A stretch of 64,000 nt of DNA from Aquatica leii (taxonomy: Eukaryota > Arthropoda > Insecta > Coleoptera > Lampyridae). Both the position numbers and the translations under genes were made by a program. The stretch lies in contig CM069434.1 of assembly GCA_035610365.1 (NCBI GenBank), positions 100,614,806 to 100,678,805 on the forward strand, read 5' to 3'. Position 1 is the stretch's first letter. Each line of letters starts with the position of its first letter. The notes below the pieces were generated by a model. It was not told the DNA's origin. It saw only the letters and a list, made by a program, of their open reading frames with translations, and did not search any database. This document shows positions 13,495 to 24,389 of this stretch, piece after piece.

Positions 13495-13870
13495 TATTTT
13501 AGTCAATACAAAGGCGCTTTTCCTCCATACACAATGATAAACATTGATTTTTAAAGACAACTCATATATCGCCATCGAGCTACAAAAACCTCGTAAGCGA
13601 CAAAAAGCTAATTTTACAGGAGACACATAAAACTGTTTAATTTAAAAAAAATTGTTTTTTTGGATACGGTATGAATTCATCAATAAGATTGCTTGTCGTG
13701 TAATAGACATACACATTGTAAATATTTTTAAACAACAGATTTGTGACCGAACTAACACTAACAATTCGTGTCGCTTACGAGGTTTTCGTAGTTAAACAAC
13801 GATATGACGTGTTATATTTTTAAAAACATTTATGATATAAAATATGGTAAGAAATTAAACTGAATTATTG
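13495..13870. repeat. MITE-like imperfect palindrome
   Basis: The inner arms at 13580-13602 and 13769-13791 are reverse complements at 22 of 23 positions (CTACAAAAACCTCGTAAGCG...). Weaker inverted similarity continues outward about 80 bases on both sides, through ATATATCG / CGATATGA and TTTATCAT / TTATGATA. The whole is about 370 bp with a 166-bp centre and no coding capacity. This is typical of a decaying MITE. Its outer ends and target duplication are unclear. Confidence 0.55.
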
Positions 13871-14724
13871 CTTATTATATCTGTAATAAAAAAATATTTT
13901 GTTACAATGTTGAAACATATTAAGGGTGTTTCTAATAGCTGACAAACAAATCTAATTTGTATGTAATAAAATATTGTTAACGGTTTTTCGTATTACCAAA
14001 ATTTAAATTTTATTTAATTCTGTGAGTATTGTAGAATCTTTTTTAATTTTATGTCTTTGGAAAATGTTTGTTATCAAATAGCCATATGGTACTTTGATTT
14101 TAAAAAGTTTTACATTATTGTGGGAAATCGTCGGAACATCATTCCGGAGAAGTTTGTTTTGCCACTTATCTTTAGAAATTAATTAAAATAAAACTACGAA
14201 TTATTTCGGATTAGGTTTTTCTATTTATAATTTAGTCTAAACAAGACAATTATTTTCCAGAGGTTCTTCGTGAGCGTAAGTGTTTTATTTTCATTATAAT
14301 TATTTTAATTTGGTTGTTTTAGCTCTTAATTTTAGATTCTTAATTCTTAATTCATTTTCCTTAATTATTAATTCTCAATCAAAACGGTAAAATTTGGGTT
14401 TTAGAAATTGCGTTTATTTATATGGGTTTTTACGTCCCCAGCATTGGAATCAAGTTCGATACCTCGTCGTCGCTGATAAGGTTAGTTCTTAAAACCTCGC
14501 GGACTACCAATTAGTAGGATAAGTTAGATATTAATTTACTTTAGTTATTTTGTGAATGTAAAGGCTAGATAAGCGTAGTAAAATAATACAATTTGTAATT
14601 TTATAATTTTTTTGTTCATTGCTATTCAGGCGTGACAATTGAAGTTACCTAATGAAAAAATCAAATAAATTTTCTTTTATTTTCTTATCCACATCACAGT
14701 TAATTAACATCAGTTACAATTACC

Positions 14725-15580
14725 ATGAATAACGAAGAAATCAATTGTACTCCCGAAATAAGAAAACTAGCGATAGAAGCAACAGATAAATTGCTACCAA
14801 CAGTCGACCAGTTTATGAAAAACAGCATAAACTATTCAATGATTGGTGTAAAGAAGAAAAAGTTGTTACTGAGAATGTAATGCTAGCATGTTTTGAAGAA
14901 ATGAGCGAGTGCAAAAAATCGTCTACATTATGGACAAGATATAGCATGCTAAAATCATGTTTAAATATATACATAGATGTTGATTTCTAAATTTGTGAAG
15001 CTGCAAGAGTTACTCAAGCGAAAGTCCCATGGCTATCAAGCAAAGAGATCTGAAATATTAGAATTAGTCGAGATTAACCGGCTTATTGATAGTGCTGATG
15101 ACGTACATTATCTTGCTCTAAAGGTACATAGGTATATTGCAATTTATTCAGCAGCATCTATGGTAGATCTGTCACGATAAAATTTATTATTTCTTTTATT
15201 TCTGTTTAGGTTATTGTTATAATTGGTTACACTAAGGGTTGACGTTGTGAAGAATTAATAAAAATGTCCATAGATGATATACAATATTAAGAAGGAATAA
15301 TCATCGCAATACTTCCTCACACTAAAACAAATACAAATCGAGTGTTCGTAATTTCTGGATAGCTTGGATACATTTAATTAAAAAGGACAGCAAGATTCGT
15401 CCTAGTGCATTCCCAACGAAACGTTTCTTCTTAACATATCGTAATGGACTGTGTATAAACTCCGATTGGTATAAACACGATTAGTAAAGTTCCAAAAAAA
15501 GTTGCAGTTTTCTTTAAATTAGAGAACCTTGGCCACTGTCTCAGACGTTCTTGTTAACTAAATGGAATAATAAAACTAAT
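14725..15580 (+). pseudogene. tyrosine recombinase pseudogene (Crypton-like)
   Basis: The start ATG is at 14725. The N-terminal core-binding part reads SRPVYEKQHKLFNDWCKEEK, then SSTLWTRYSMLKSCL, then LQELLKRKSHGYQAKRSEIL (14977-15180). The catalytic part follows. RCEELIKMSIDDIQ (about 15245-15290) carries the first catalytic arginine in the R-x-x-E-L setting. HTKTNTNRVFVIS comes next. GHCLRRS (about 15525) is the H-x-x-R box. The terminal tyrosine region is not recognisable. There are at least two frameshifts in the first 300 bases and in-frame stops in the catalytic half. An ATTTCTTTTATTTCTGTTTAG stretch before 15212 could be an intron end. Such stand-alone recombinases are abundant in insects and are assigned to Cryptons or captured XerC/D-like genes. 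This copy is dead. Confidence 0.6.
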
Positions 15581-16639
15581 TAATGGTCAATATTATTATT
15601 CAATATTGTCTGCCAAAACTGGATTAGATACTGCAAACATTATTATATCTATAGAATTTCCAGTAGTAAAAGATAACAATTCAACCCTGTACAAAATTGT
15701 AAAAGTACCTTACTAAGGCACATATATTCTGGAACAATGTGATTATTTAGTGTGGTCATACAATAAATTAGCAAAGAAATTAGAAACACTAAATATTACC
15801 TGAGGAGAAGCAAAAAAAGCGACAAAGAATAATAAAGTAGAGTCGAAGAAAATGGTCAATTAAATAGCATGCGCAGCTTTAAATGCGCACAACTTGCGAC
15901 CTTGCCAAGCTAATGAAAAGCAAAGAAACACCAGAGACGTCTTATACTCCTACTAGGAGCAAACAGGTGTAGAAAAAGAATGCGCAAGATAAACTTGCAG
16001 ATAGCGGACGAAATAATTAAAATAAAACAAAGTACTATGTATAAAAATTTTTAATTAATTAATTTTATACATTTTGCTAAAATCAATATTTACAGGTAAC
16101 TTGTATGCATTTTTTTAAGAATCGCAGCTGATCTGTACTACTTTATGTAAATAGTACATCAGAGATAATATCTATCGTTTTTGTTTAAATTTTAGATTTT
16201 GTAAACGAAAATATGCAAGTTAAACAAGCTAAGATACCAATCAAGTATTAAAATAAATTTAAGAAAAACAGCTTAATATGAAAAAGTACAAGCTTTCAAA
16301 TCATCCCTTGATAGTTTCCTTTATACTGCTTATGAAGATATAATAAAAAACATTATTAGAATACAAAGAATTTTGTTAGTTAAGAGAAAAAAGATGTTCT
16401 AGTGGTATAGGAAACATACATTTAGTAAAAACAGAACAAAGTTAAAAACACGTAGCTGAAGTACAAGTTTAAACAAACAAAAAACAAAATAAATAAGTAT
16501 GTTTTTTTTGTTTTACATTTGTGTTCAGTTTATTTAAATTGATGTTATTTTTTTTATAACCGTTTAATAGTGTGTATACTTTTTTAAAGAATTTGATTCT
16601 ATAACTATAATCTTCAACAAGCAGCTTATCAGAAGAAGG
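15581..16639. other. unassigned sequence between recombinase and Ty3 fossil
   Basis: No complete gene. A broken stretch at about 15590-15990 on the plus strand has protein-like runs such as EFPVVKDNNSTLYKIVKVP and KSKETPETSYTPTRSKQ. I cannot assign them. They may be env- or gag-like debris. 16000-16640 is AT-rich with no feature I recognise. Confidence 0.4.
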
Positions 16640-19600
16640 AGAGTAAGAAAATACAGGCGTTTGTAGCAATCCATCTGGCTTAACGTTTAACGATTTATAC
16701 TTTTGGCATTCGGTGCATTTTCTAACGTAGTTCTTAATGAACCTCCTCATTCCAGGCCAAAAGTATCTTTTAGCAATTCGTTGTATGGTCCGCTCACTTC
16801 CATAATGTCCAGCGGTCGGCATGTCATGATATTCACGCAGAATAGCTTGACGTTTATGTTGCGGTACTACATACTGAGCATCTTCGGACTCCGAATCATG
16901 AGAATATCTATACAACATTCCATTTACCATTAGATAACCCTTGTCGATCCAGCATTTCAAATCCTTACTCGGTGGATGATCTTCAAAACTTCTGATAATC
17001 TTGGTTATCTCGGGATCTTCAAGTTGCTCTTTTCGTAATTCTTCCGGTGAAACATGTGGTATGTCGACGATGACAGTACACACGGCACACGTAGATTTTT
17101 CCTCTACCTTGCAAATAGGTCTCGACAAGCTATCAGCAACTTTATTTGTTTTTCCCGGCGTATAGTTTTAAATTAAATTATACGCTTGTAGTTGTAACGC
17201 CCATCGCGCTAGTCTACCTGAAGGTGACTTTAATTCCATTAACCATTTCAACGGCTGATGGTCGGTTCGTACCAAAACTTCGGAGCATTCCACATACCCC
17301 CTAAATTTAGCCAAGACTCATACAACTGCAAAAGCTTCGCGTTCTGTGGTACTGAATTTTCTTTCGGACGACGTTAACAACCTACTCGCGTACTCGATTG
17401 GATGCTCTTCTCCTTCAAATTCTTGAGGCAAAACCGCTCCGATGGCGTAATCGCTTGCATCGGTATTAAGGATATACGGCTTATTTTCATCTGCTTGTTT
17501 TAGAACCGGCGCCGTTGTCAATAATCGTTTGAGATGTTGAAAAGCGTCACTTTGCTCTTGGTTCCATTTCCAAGAGACATTCTTCTTCAACAAATCAGTT
17601 AAAGGTCTTGCAACATCTGAGAATTTCGGCACAAATTTACGATACCACGCACATGTTTGAATAAACGATTTTAAATGTTTCGTGTTCCTTGGTGCGGGCA
17701 TCTCACTTATCGCGGTCAACTTGTCCGGATCCGCTTGTATTCCTTCACTAGTTATCAGGTGTTCCAAATATTTGACGCGCTCACACGCGAACACACTTTT
17801 GTTTCGATTTACTCGTAACTTAAACAATTTGAGCCTATCAAAGACTTCGGATAAGTCACTTAAATGTTTCTCAACTGTTTCCGACACAATTATTAAGTCA
17901 TCAAGATAACCAAAAACCATAATGTCTTTAAGTCCTGATCTAAACCTATCTATCATTCTTTAGAACGTAGATAGTGCATTACGCAGGCCAAAAATCATTC
18001 TTTTAAAACGAAATACTCCAAAAGATTGTCATACAGTTTGTTCGTTTAGCCGCGTGCAGAATATCTATTTTCGGCAAAGGATATTTATCGGGTATCGTAA
18101 CAGCGTTCAGAGGCCTATAATCTACGCACATGCGTATCTCCCCGTTCTTCTTTGGAACCAAGACCACATTTGAAGTCCAAGGACTTTCACATTCTTCTAT
18201 TATTTTCTCTTCTAGAAGTTTATCTATTTCTGTCTTTAGTAGCTCCTTTTTTGCTAGTGCTAGTCTGTAAGGTAGAACCGAAATTGGAGGTTGATCGTTT
18301 GGCACAACGATACAGTGTTCTGCATAATCTGTTGGTTCTATCCCTACATCAAACGTATGCGACTGTTTTTCAACGAATTGCGAAAGAGTTTTGCGCTGGT
18401 CATCGTTCAATAACGTAGCCTCAACATCTCGTAATCCTGCGACATAAACACACAGTTCAGAAGATGTTAATGGACTACGTAGCTCACTCAAAAAACTGTA
18501 ACGAGGCTCTGGCTCGTCTCTAAAAACCCATGAGTTGCCAGTAAGGTCCAAAATGATTCCAGATTTCTTCAAGAAATCTGCACTTAACAGTGTTCTGTTT
18601 CCCACGCTTGTATCTAACATGATGAATGTAGTTGAAACATGTCGACCTTCAATTAAAACATCAAGTTCTGTAAGCATTACTTCATTTGATCGTATAATTC
18701 CATCTGCTAACCGAATACTCAAAACTTCCTTTGTGAAATGACAACGGTCCTTGACGTGTTCATATAAAGCACGACTCATTATGCTTTTTGTCGCTCCTGT
18801 ATCTGCATAAGCACGGCCGTTTTTCCCAAAAATAGTAATTGGTAATAAGGGTCGATATTCCTTATCGTCGATCCACTCGCCCGCATTGAATTCTTCAAAG
18901 TTCACTGTGTGAGTCGTTTCTGCCTTGCTAGTCCTTAGATTACACTGGGGACATCGTGATCAAATGACACCAAAAGTTCCGCATCCATAACACTTAAAGG
19001 ACTTCCGAGAAGTTTCTGCATTTACAACCGCGTTTGGCTCAGTCGTAGTAGCCTTCTTTTCCTTCTTCCGCTTAAGCGTTTCACATTCAGGTTTTTTATG
19101 ACCAAAATTCTTACAGTAACCACACTTCGGGCGTTTAGCATACTTTTGAGTTGTCAAATCATCTGTTTTAGTTGTTACTTTCTTTACATTTTCCGTTAGC
19201 GATTGCTCTACGCTTCGCGCGAATTCTGTTAATTCTTTAAACGAACTAATCTTTTCGCGAGGTACACGTTCACGAATTTTTCTGTTCAAAAGTCCGTATA
19301 TTAATCAATCTCTACCTTTTCTGTAAGTTTATCAGGCAATTGCGATAAAAGAGCGCGACATTTACACACATAATGTTCTGTTAATTCATTCTCGTCTTGC
19401 TCATGCGAAAATAACTCGCGGTATACACGATACGGAGGTAATTTTACACTATACGCAGAACGCAAAATCTCCAATGCATTTTGCCAAGTTACCACCTCAG
19501 CCTTCACGCCTTTCCAAAAAACTGTCGCTTGTCCACTTAAAAGTAAGAGCAACCCACGTATAGCACACGCGTCTGAAGTATTCGTACAGTATTTATAAAT

Positions 19601-20328
19601 TGTTATCGCATCGATAAAAGCATCGACATTGGAATCTTTTGTTCCATCAAAACGTGCAGTACATTTAGAAAAATTACCTGATAGACCAGATGCTGGCACC
19701 TGTCTAAATTGGCTCAGAATTTCCTTTTGAATTTTTAATTGCGATTTCTGATGCACGCTATAAGCGTTTGGAATTGTTCACTTGTAATAGTGAACGATTC
19801 GGAAGCATGTACATACATCCGTCGGAGACGCAGGTGATTCCGACTGCGGATTAGACATCGTTGACGTTGGAATATTTTCAAAAGATGTAGTACTGGTAAC
19901 TCTTTGAACCGTCCGATTTCTTAAATTGTAAGTATTATGCTGATACCTGCGAAGCACACAAAATTTTTCTGTATAATTGTCCGTTACGTTATTTGCTTAC
20001 ACACACTTTGCTATTATAAACCGAACGCACAATCAAACTTAACAGAACGTGGTATGCATACGCGATAAAGGAATTCATTCATTGCTGCGTAATAATAACG
20101 GCATCACGTTTGGGCGCCAATTTTCGAGGTTTGGTAGGTTTGTACACTATGCAGAAATCATACACAACAAAACTTTAATGAAATAACCCGCGGCACAAAA
20201 GAATACAAAGCAATTTTAAAATAAAGGTAATACGAAAGCACAATATCTAAGTAATACATGCGACACCTTCGGCGGTCAGACCATCACTGCCTCCTTCTCT
20301 CCGCCTTCTTATCATGTGTCACGTTACA
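16640..20328 (-). mobile_element. Ty3/gypsy retrotransposon fossil, 3'-truncated
   Basis: Reading the minus strand: an LTR of about 209 bp (20120-20328) starts TGTAACGTGACAC and is followed by a primer-binding site TGGCGCCCAAACGTG (20106-20120). Gag (about 19301-19756), then CCHC knuckles (CGYCKNFGHKKPEC and a second one, about 18930-19180). Protease has DTGA at about 18803. Reverse transcriptase has [19 protein letters not shown] and FGYLDD (about 17900). RNase H has NTDASDYAIGAVL. The integrase HHCC finger is at about 16690-16830. The integrase core and 3' LTR are absent. Only a few breaks are seen in the remaining frames, so this is the better preserved of the Ty3 fossils and probably younger than its neighbours to the left. 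The LTR abuts Penelope-like sequence, which points to insertion into that element. Confidence 0.85.
20120..20328 (-). repeat. 5' LTR of the minus-strand Ty3 element
   Basis: The outer edge is TGTAACGTGACAC (minus strand, ending at 20328). The inner edge joins TGGCGCCCAAACG, the standard binding site of many gypsy-type elements. An ATTAAA-type polyadenylation signal lies in the inner third. No partner LTR is in the window, so the target duplication cannot be checked. Confidence 0.7.
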
Positions 20329-20334
20329 CTACCA

Positions 20335-21125
20335 AAAGAAGATTTGTTAGATAAATTAACATCAACATTATTGTTTTTATATAAGAAAAATGTTTAGATG
20401 TTTGAAATTTACGACCGGTTTGTCCAATATAAAAAGAATTACAGCTACCACAATTTAATTTGTAAACACCAAATTTATTTAGAACATCAACTTTATCTTT
20501 ACTAATAACAAGAAAAGATTTTAAATTAAATTTAGATGAAAAAAAAATGTTAATATTATGCTATTTAAATAAATTTTGAAATTGAAAAGAAGAGCGACCA
20601 ATGTAAGGAAGAGAAAAATATGTCTATTTAATGTTATCAAAAAGTGGAGTAAGAGTTGAATGGTTATAATGTTATTAGAATTACAAATTATATTTAAAGT
20701 TTTTTGGTCATATTTAGAGGATAATTATTATTATTAGCTAAATTATAAATAATATTAGGTTCTTTATTAAAATTAAATTTATCAAGAAGTAATTTGTATA
20801 AACGGAATCTAAAAGATGACATTTTGTCAGGATGAAAAGAAGAAAAAGGAATGACATGATCAGTAGTAGTATTTTTACGATGAATACCAATTTTGATAGA
20901 ATTATTAACTCTATTTAAAGATAAATCTAGAAAATTAAGAACGTTATTAGATTCATTTTCAAAAATGAATTTAATGCTAGGATGTAATGAATTTGGAATA
21001 TTAAAACAAATGTCTTTGTGTCTTTTAAACTTTAGAATTGGAATGGATAATATAATCACTATTAACTTAGTTTTAATCAACATCCGCCATCTTCAACTTG
21101 ACAAGTACCGTTATTCAAAAAATAT
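20335..21125 (-). mobile_element. Penelope-like element fragment (RT tail and GIY-YIG)
   Basis: The open frame at 20694-21083 reads as the C-terminal part of a Penelope-type reverse transcriptase: CFNIPNSLHPSIKFIFENES, then LNFLDLSLNRVNN, then the IHRKNTTTDHVIPFSSFHP block typical of the family. About 260 bases further on, the same strand encodes GVYKLNCGSCNSFYIGQTGR (about 20410-20475), the GIY-YIG endonuclease core that these elements use for integration. The N-terminal RT, including the YxDD box, is missing. The linker between the two domains has lost its frame. The fragment is 5'-truncated in the usual way and ends against the LTR at 20328. Confidence 0.8.
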
Positions 21126-21580
21126 AAAATTTCACAACAAACTCTATATTTTGGAGAAGTAATCCAATGCGTAGCTGTTACAAGGCTGTCATTGTTAGTT
21201 ATTTTTATAGAGAATAAATATGAGTAAATTTAAAGAGGATTAAGTAAATACAATTGTTACCTATCTGTTAAATCCCTTATTTTGGTGCATATTTATTCTT
21301 AAACCTTAAACAATAACAATTTTTTGTACTCGAATGTTTACCTACAAAATGTATACAAATTTCTCGAAAAATGTTATCAAAAAAGAATTGTGGAAAACCT
21401 TTTTACTGTTAAAAATTATTTAATAACCGAACTCAATTTACTTACTAAACAATTTATGATTACAAATGCCAGTTTTAAAAAGTTGACTAAGTGGTCAAAA
21501 CTAAACAAAATAAAATACAAAACTGCCATTGGGGATAAAAATATTAGAGATAAAAAGGTAATTCAAACTAACTATCAAGT
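21126..21580. other. unassigned sequence flanking the LARD element
   Basis: This is AT-rich DNA. A 98-codon plus-strand frame begins at 21324 and runs over the junction into the LTR at 21581. It has no motif I recognise. The last four bases, AAGT at 21577-21580, are one copy of the LTR element's target duplication. Confidence 0.5.
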
Positions 21581-22866
21581 TGTAACGTGTAAATTCAAAA
21601 TTGAACGAAAATCCACCTGAGAGTAGGCAACTTACCGTAAATACAGATAAGTACTCGACCTCGAGTCGTGATTTTAAGTTACGCTCGCAGAGGGCGCTCG
21701 AAAGTAGTCGGCCATCTACAAACCTCATTTTTATTCTGTCGTTTGGTTGTGTAAGGAACGTGGAAACGTCGGAGGGCAATCAATAACAAATCCGACTAAA
21801 CGTTCGATGCATATCATACCAGAGCGATGTATTTTGCTACAAAACTCATAAAGTAGCTCCTTAGTTCCTTCGTTCTTTCGTCGTTTCGTCTGTACTGTTG
21901 GGGTTTCTACCATGTCTGGGGGAATTTTCTTACGAGTCTGGTGAAGATGGTGGACTGTGCGCTTTTGGAATCGCTGAACTAATGCGATAATCGCAGTTGT
22001 AGAGAAAAAGAAAAACAAAGGATCCCAGTGGATCGTTGGCGCTGTGCTAAAGTGAGGGAATGAAGTATCGAGGTATTTATAAAATCATTAACTTGGAATC
22101 GCGGGAGATTCACTAGCTGTCGGCTCATTTCGTCCACGCGCTTCGGGGTCAGGACTGCTGCTCTCGCTACGTACGTTTCGTGTTAAGTGGAAACAGTGCG
22201 GACTTCATGTTGTAAACACTTTTGTAGCTCGAACGTTCTCTCGTACATCCGGTACTCCTTTTTTTTGTCGACTACAATTATTTCTAATTTCTTTAATTGA
22301 ACGATACTAATGAACTTGTGTAACTTGAATAATTCGGAGTAATAATATTTAACGTTACTTTTCTTTATAATGTTAATAGAATTACTTACGAGGTTTATCA
22401 GACGCCTTAATTGTAATGGTTGATCTATAACGATTATTTAACGTAACTTCCACTTATTATTTTGTGTTTCATATAAAAGAATTTTGCTATTATCAAGGGT
22501 AGAAATTTGGGAGCTATGCCGTCTCTCGGAAACTAAATGAATGATACTTTTATTACCGGTCGTGCTGAACTTGATATCAAGGACCACGGGCGGTGTTACG
22601 TACGTTAACGCGGATGAGTCTTGCTACTATTTACGGTAGCCGCGGAGATAACTTTTTAAATATTAACGTTTTAAATTTTTTTGGCTCCCAGAGTCTATTT
22701 TTGGGACCTGCTTTCAGCTTGTGTGTATATTGTATGTATATTATTATTACCATTTTTGTGGTGTTATGTAGGTAATTAATTGCGGATTATACCAGTGGCG
22801 TAACCGTCGAGGGGCCTTTTTTTTCCGTTCATAACAAATCATAACATCATAACAAATATTGTAACA
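21581..22866 (+). repeat. 5' LTR of the LARD element
   Basis: About 1286 bp, TGTAACG...TGTAACA. It is shorter than its partner by about 300 bp near the 3' edge. A run of eight T (about 22818) and the repeated motif CATAACAAAT mark that region. Minus-strand open frames within it recur at the same place in the 3' LTR and are side effects of the LTR sequence. Confidence 0.85.
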
Positions 22867-23288
22867 AATATTTCTGGCGCCCAACGTGGGGCCTTCGACG
22901 ATTTTCTTCTTGAACGGTTTCGTGACTGTGAATAATTGCTACTGCTTGCTTGTTCAAATTTCTTATTAGTAGTTGCTTCAATAGTAGATGTGTGTATTGG
23001 TATTGAAGCTCAAGCTATGCTTTTCTGAAGTTTTACTCATTGGTTACTTGCTTATATTTTTCTACCTAGTGAGTGAAATCTTTTTTCTTTTTGCTGGAGT
23101 TTCGAATACTATTAAGTGGGTTCGCGTTTATGTGGACTGCGACAATTAATTTTAGTTTTGGGATTTTGTGTTTAGGTATAAATTTTGCTTAAGAGAGCTA
23201 CTTGTGAGGTTATTTTTAATTAGACTCTTACCGATTACTCGTAGGATTATTTGGTGTTAAAATCTTAGTGTGTTGTCTCGTGTGAACC

Positions 23289-24388
23289 ATGTATTCTTCA
23301 GAAGACGAACTTCAATTTCTTACTTCATCGGATTCTGAGGCGGAAACTAACTTGGCCGATTGGGATGTAAACTTCTCAGGTGAAGATCTTTTTGAATTAA
23401 TGAACTTTTTAACTAGAGTCGACGAATTGTGTATGTCTCGCGGTGTTTCGCACCACCAGCTTTTTCTTTCAGCTTCTGAGGTACTGTCCGGTAAAGCTCT
23501 TTTTGTATTTAGAGCCAAACGCTATTCTTTGCGTTCTTGGAAGGATGTTACTACTCTTTTGAAAACGGAATTTTTACCGTTAGACTATGATGAACGTCTA
23601 CTATATACTATTCAGAACTGTAGAATGAAACCTACCGAATCGATTGGAATGTATGTTGCTACTATCCGGTATCTGTTCATGCAATTGCTAGAACCAGTCT
23701 CGGAGAAGACACAACTGAAAATCATACGTCGCAATCTGACTTCATTTTATTAGTCTCAATTCGCACTCATCGATATTACATCTTTTTCACAATTGACATC
23801 CTTAGGCAAACGTTTGGAATCTAATCTTCGCTCAAATAATTCTTTTAACTTTTCGACATTTGAGGAAAATGATCGACTTCTAGAACCACCTTTGGTTTAT
23901 ACGAACAAAACTGTTGCCTCTATATCTTCGACTAATGCTGTGGCTGGTTCTCTTCCAACTACGTCGTTTCCTTCTTTTGCTACTACTTGTGTTCACTGTT
24001 GTCCTAAAGCTGAGAAAGCTTTACGACATGTTCGTTCTTTAGCTTCTCTTCCACCAAATTTTTCTTCGGTTGCTAGGTTTATTCGGCCTACTACCGATCC
24101 GTGGTATCTAGGTCTAATTGCTAAAGCTTCTACTTTTCCTCGACGTTACTCTCGTTGGTGGAATCGCACTCTCGCTTATTGCCAGGTACTATGAAGCGTT
24201 CTAACAATATGGTTGCTAATAGGTTTTCTACACATCTACATAAAGATACTACACCTGCTCAGGAGGTAAAAGCTGCATCTTTCTCTTTTCCATCGAGTTC
24301 TTTGGTTTCTTCTGCTGATGCATCGACGTTTCTTTCTCTTGATCGTTCGCTTTTCTTTCATCGGCGTCGCAAGCGTCGTAAATCCTAA
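23289..24388 (+). pseudogene. gag-like region of the LARD element
   Basis: The frame opens at 23289 with an acidic leader (SSEDELQFLTSSDSEAE), then a capsid-type stretch: FELMNFLTRVDELCMSRGVS, LFLSASEVLSGKALFVFRAK, WKDVTTLLKTEFLP and ESIGMYVATIRYLFMQL. This is the usual retrotransposon gag pattern, with a G-A-L-x-F/W core and an R-x-x-E-S-I-x-x-Y box. Further gag-like coding follows from 23793, with a cysteine-containing segment (CVHCCPKAEK) where a zinc knuckle would be expected. Capsid protein assembles the particle. No pol follows it. Broken at a small number of places. Confidence 0.7.
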
Positions 24389-24389
24389 C

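Larger units (their letters stand above)
12721..14720. other. non-coding AT-rich interval with inverted repeats
   Basis: No gene is recognised. The stretch contains two inverted repeats, listed separately. An AGTTCGATACC at 14453-14463 fits the tRNA/SINE B-box consensus, but no A-box or cloverleaf is visible at the right distance. Around 14330-14390 a TTAATTC-type motif recurs irregularly. Confidence 0.5.

Noticed and set aside
14401-14470. Possible tRNA or SINE promoter (B-box AGTTCGATACC)
   Set aside because: No A-box, cloverleaf or poly-A/T tail at the expected spacing.
15590-15780. Protein-like run (EFPVVKDNNSTLYKIVKVP, LEQCDYLVWSYNKLAKKLE) possibly resembling an errantivirus-type env
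   Set aside because: The similarity is too weak and the frame too broken to call. No linked LTR or pol.
21501-21779. Minus-strand frame (MPSDVSTFLTQPND...), repeated at 27497-27718
   Set aside because: It lies across the start of each LTR and is duplicated only because the LTRs are. There is no supporting motif.
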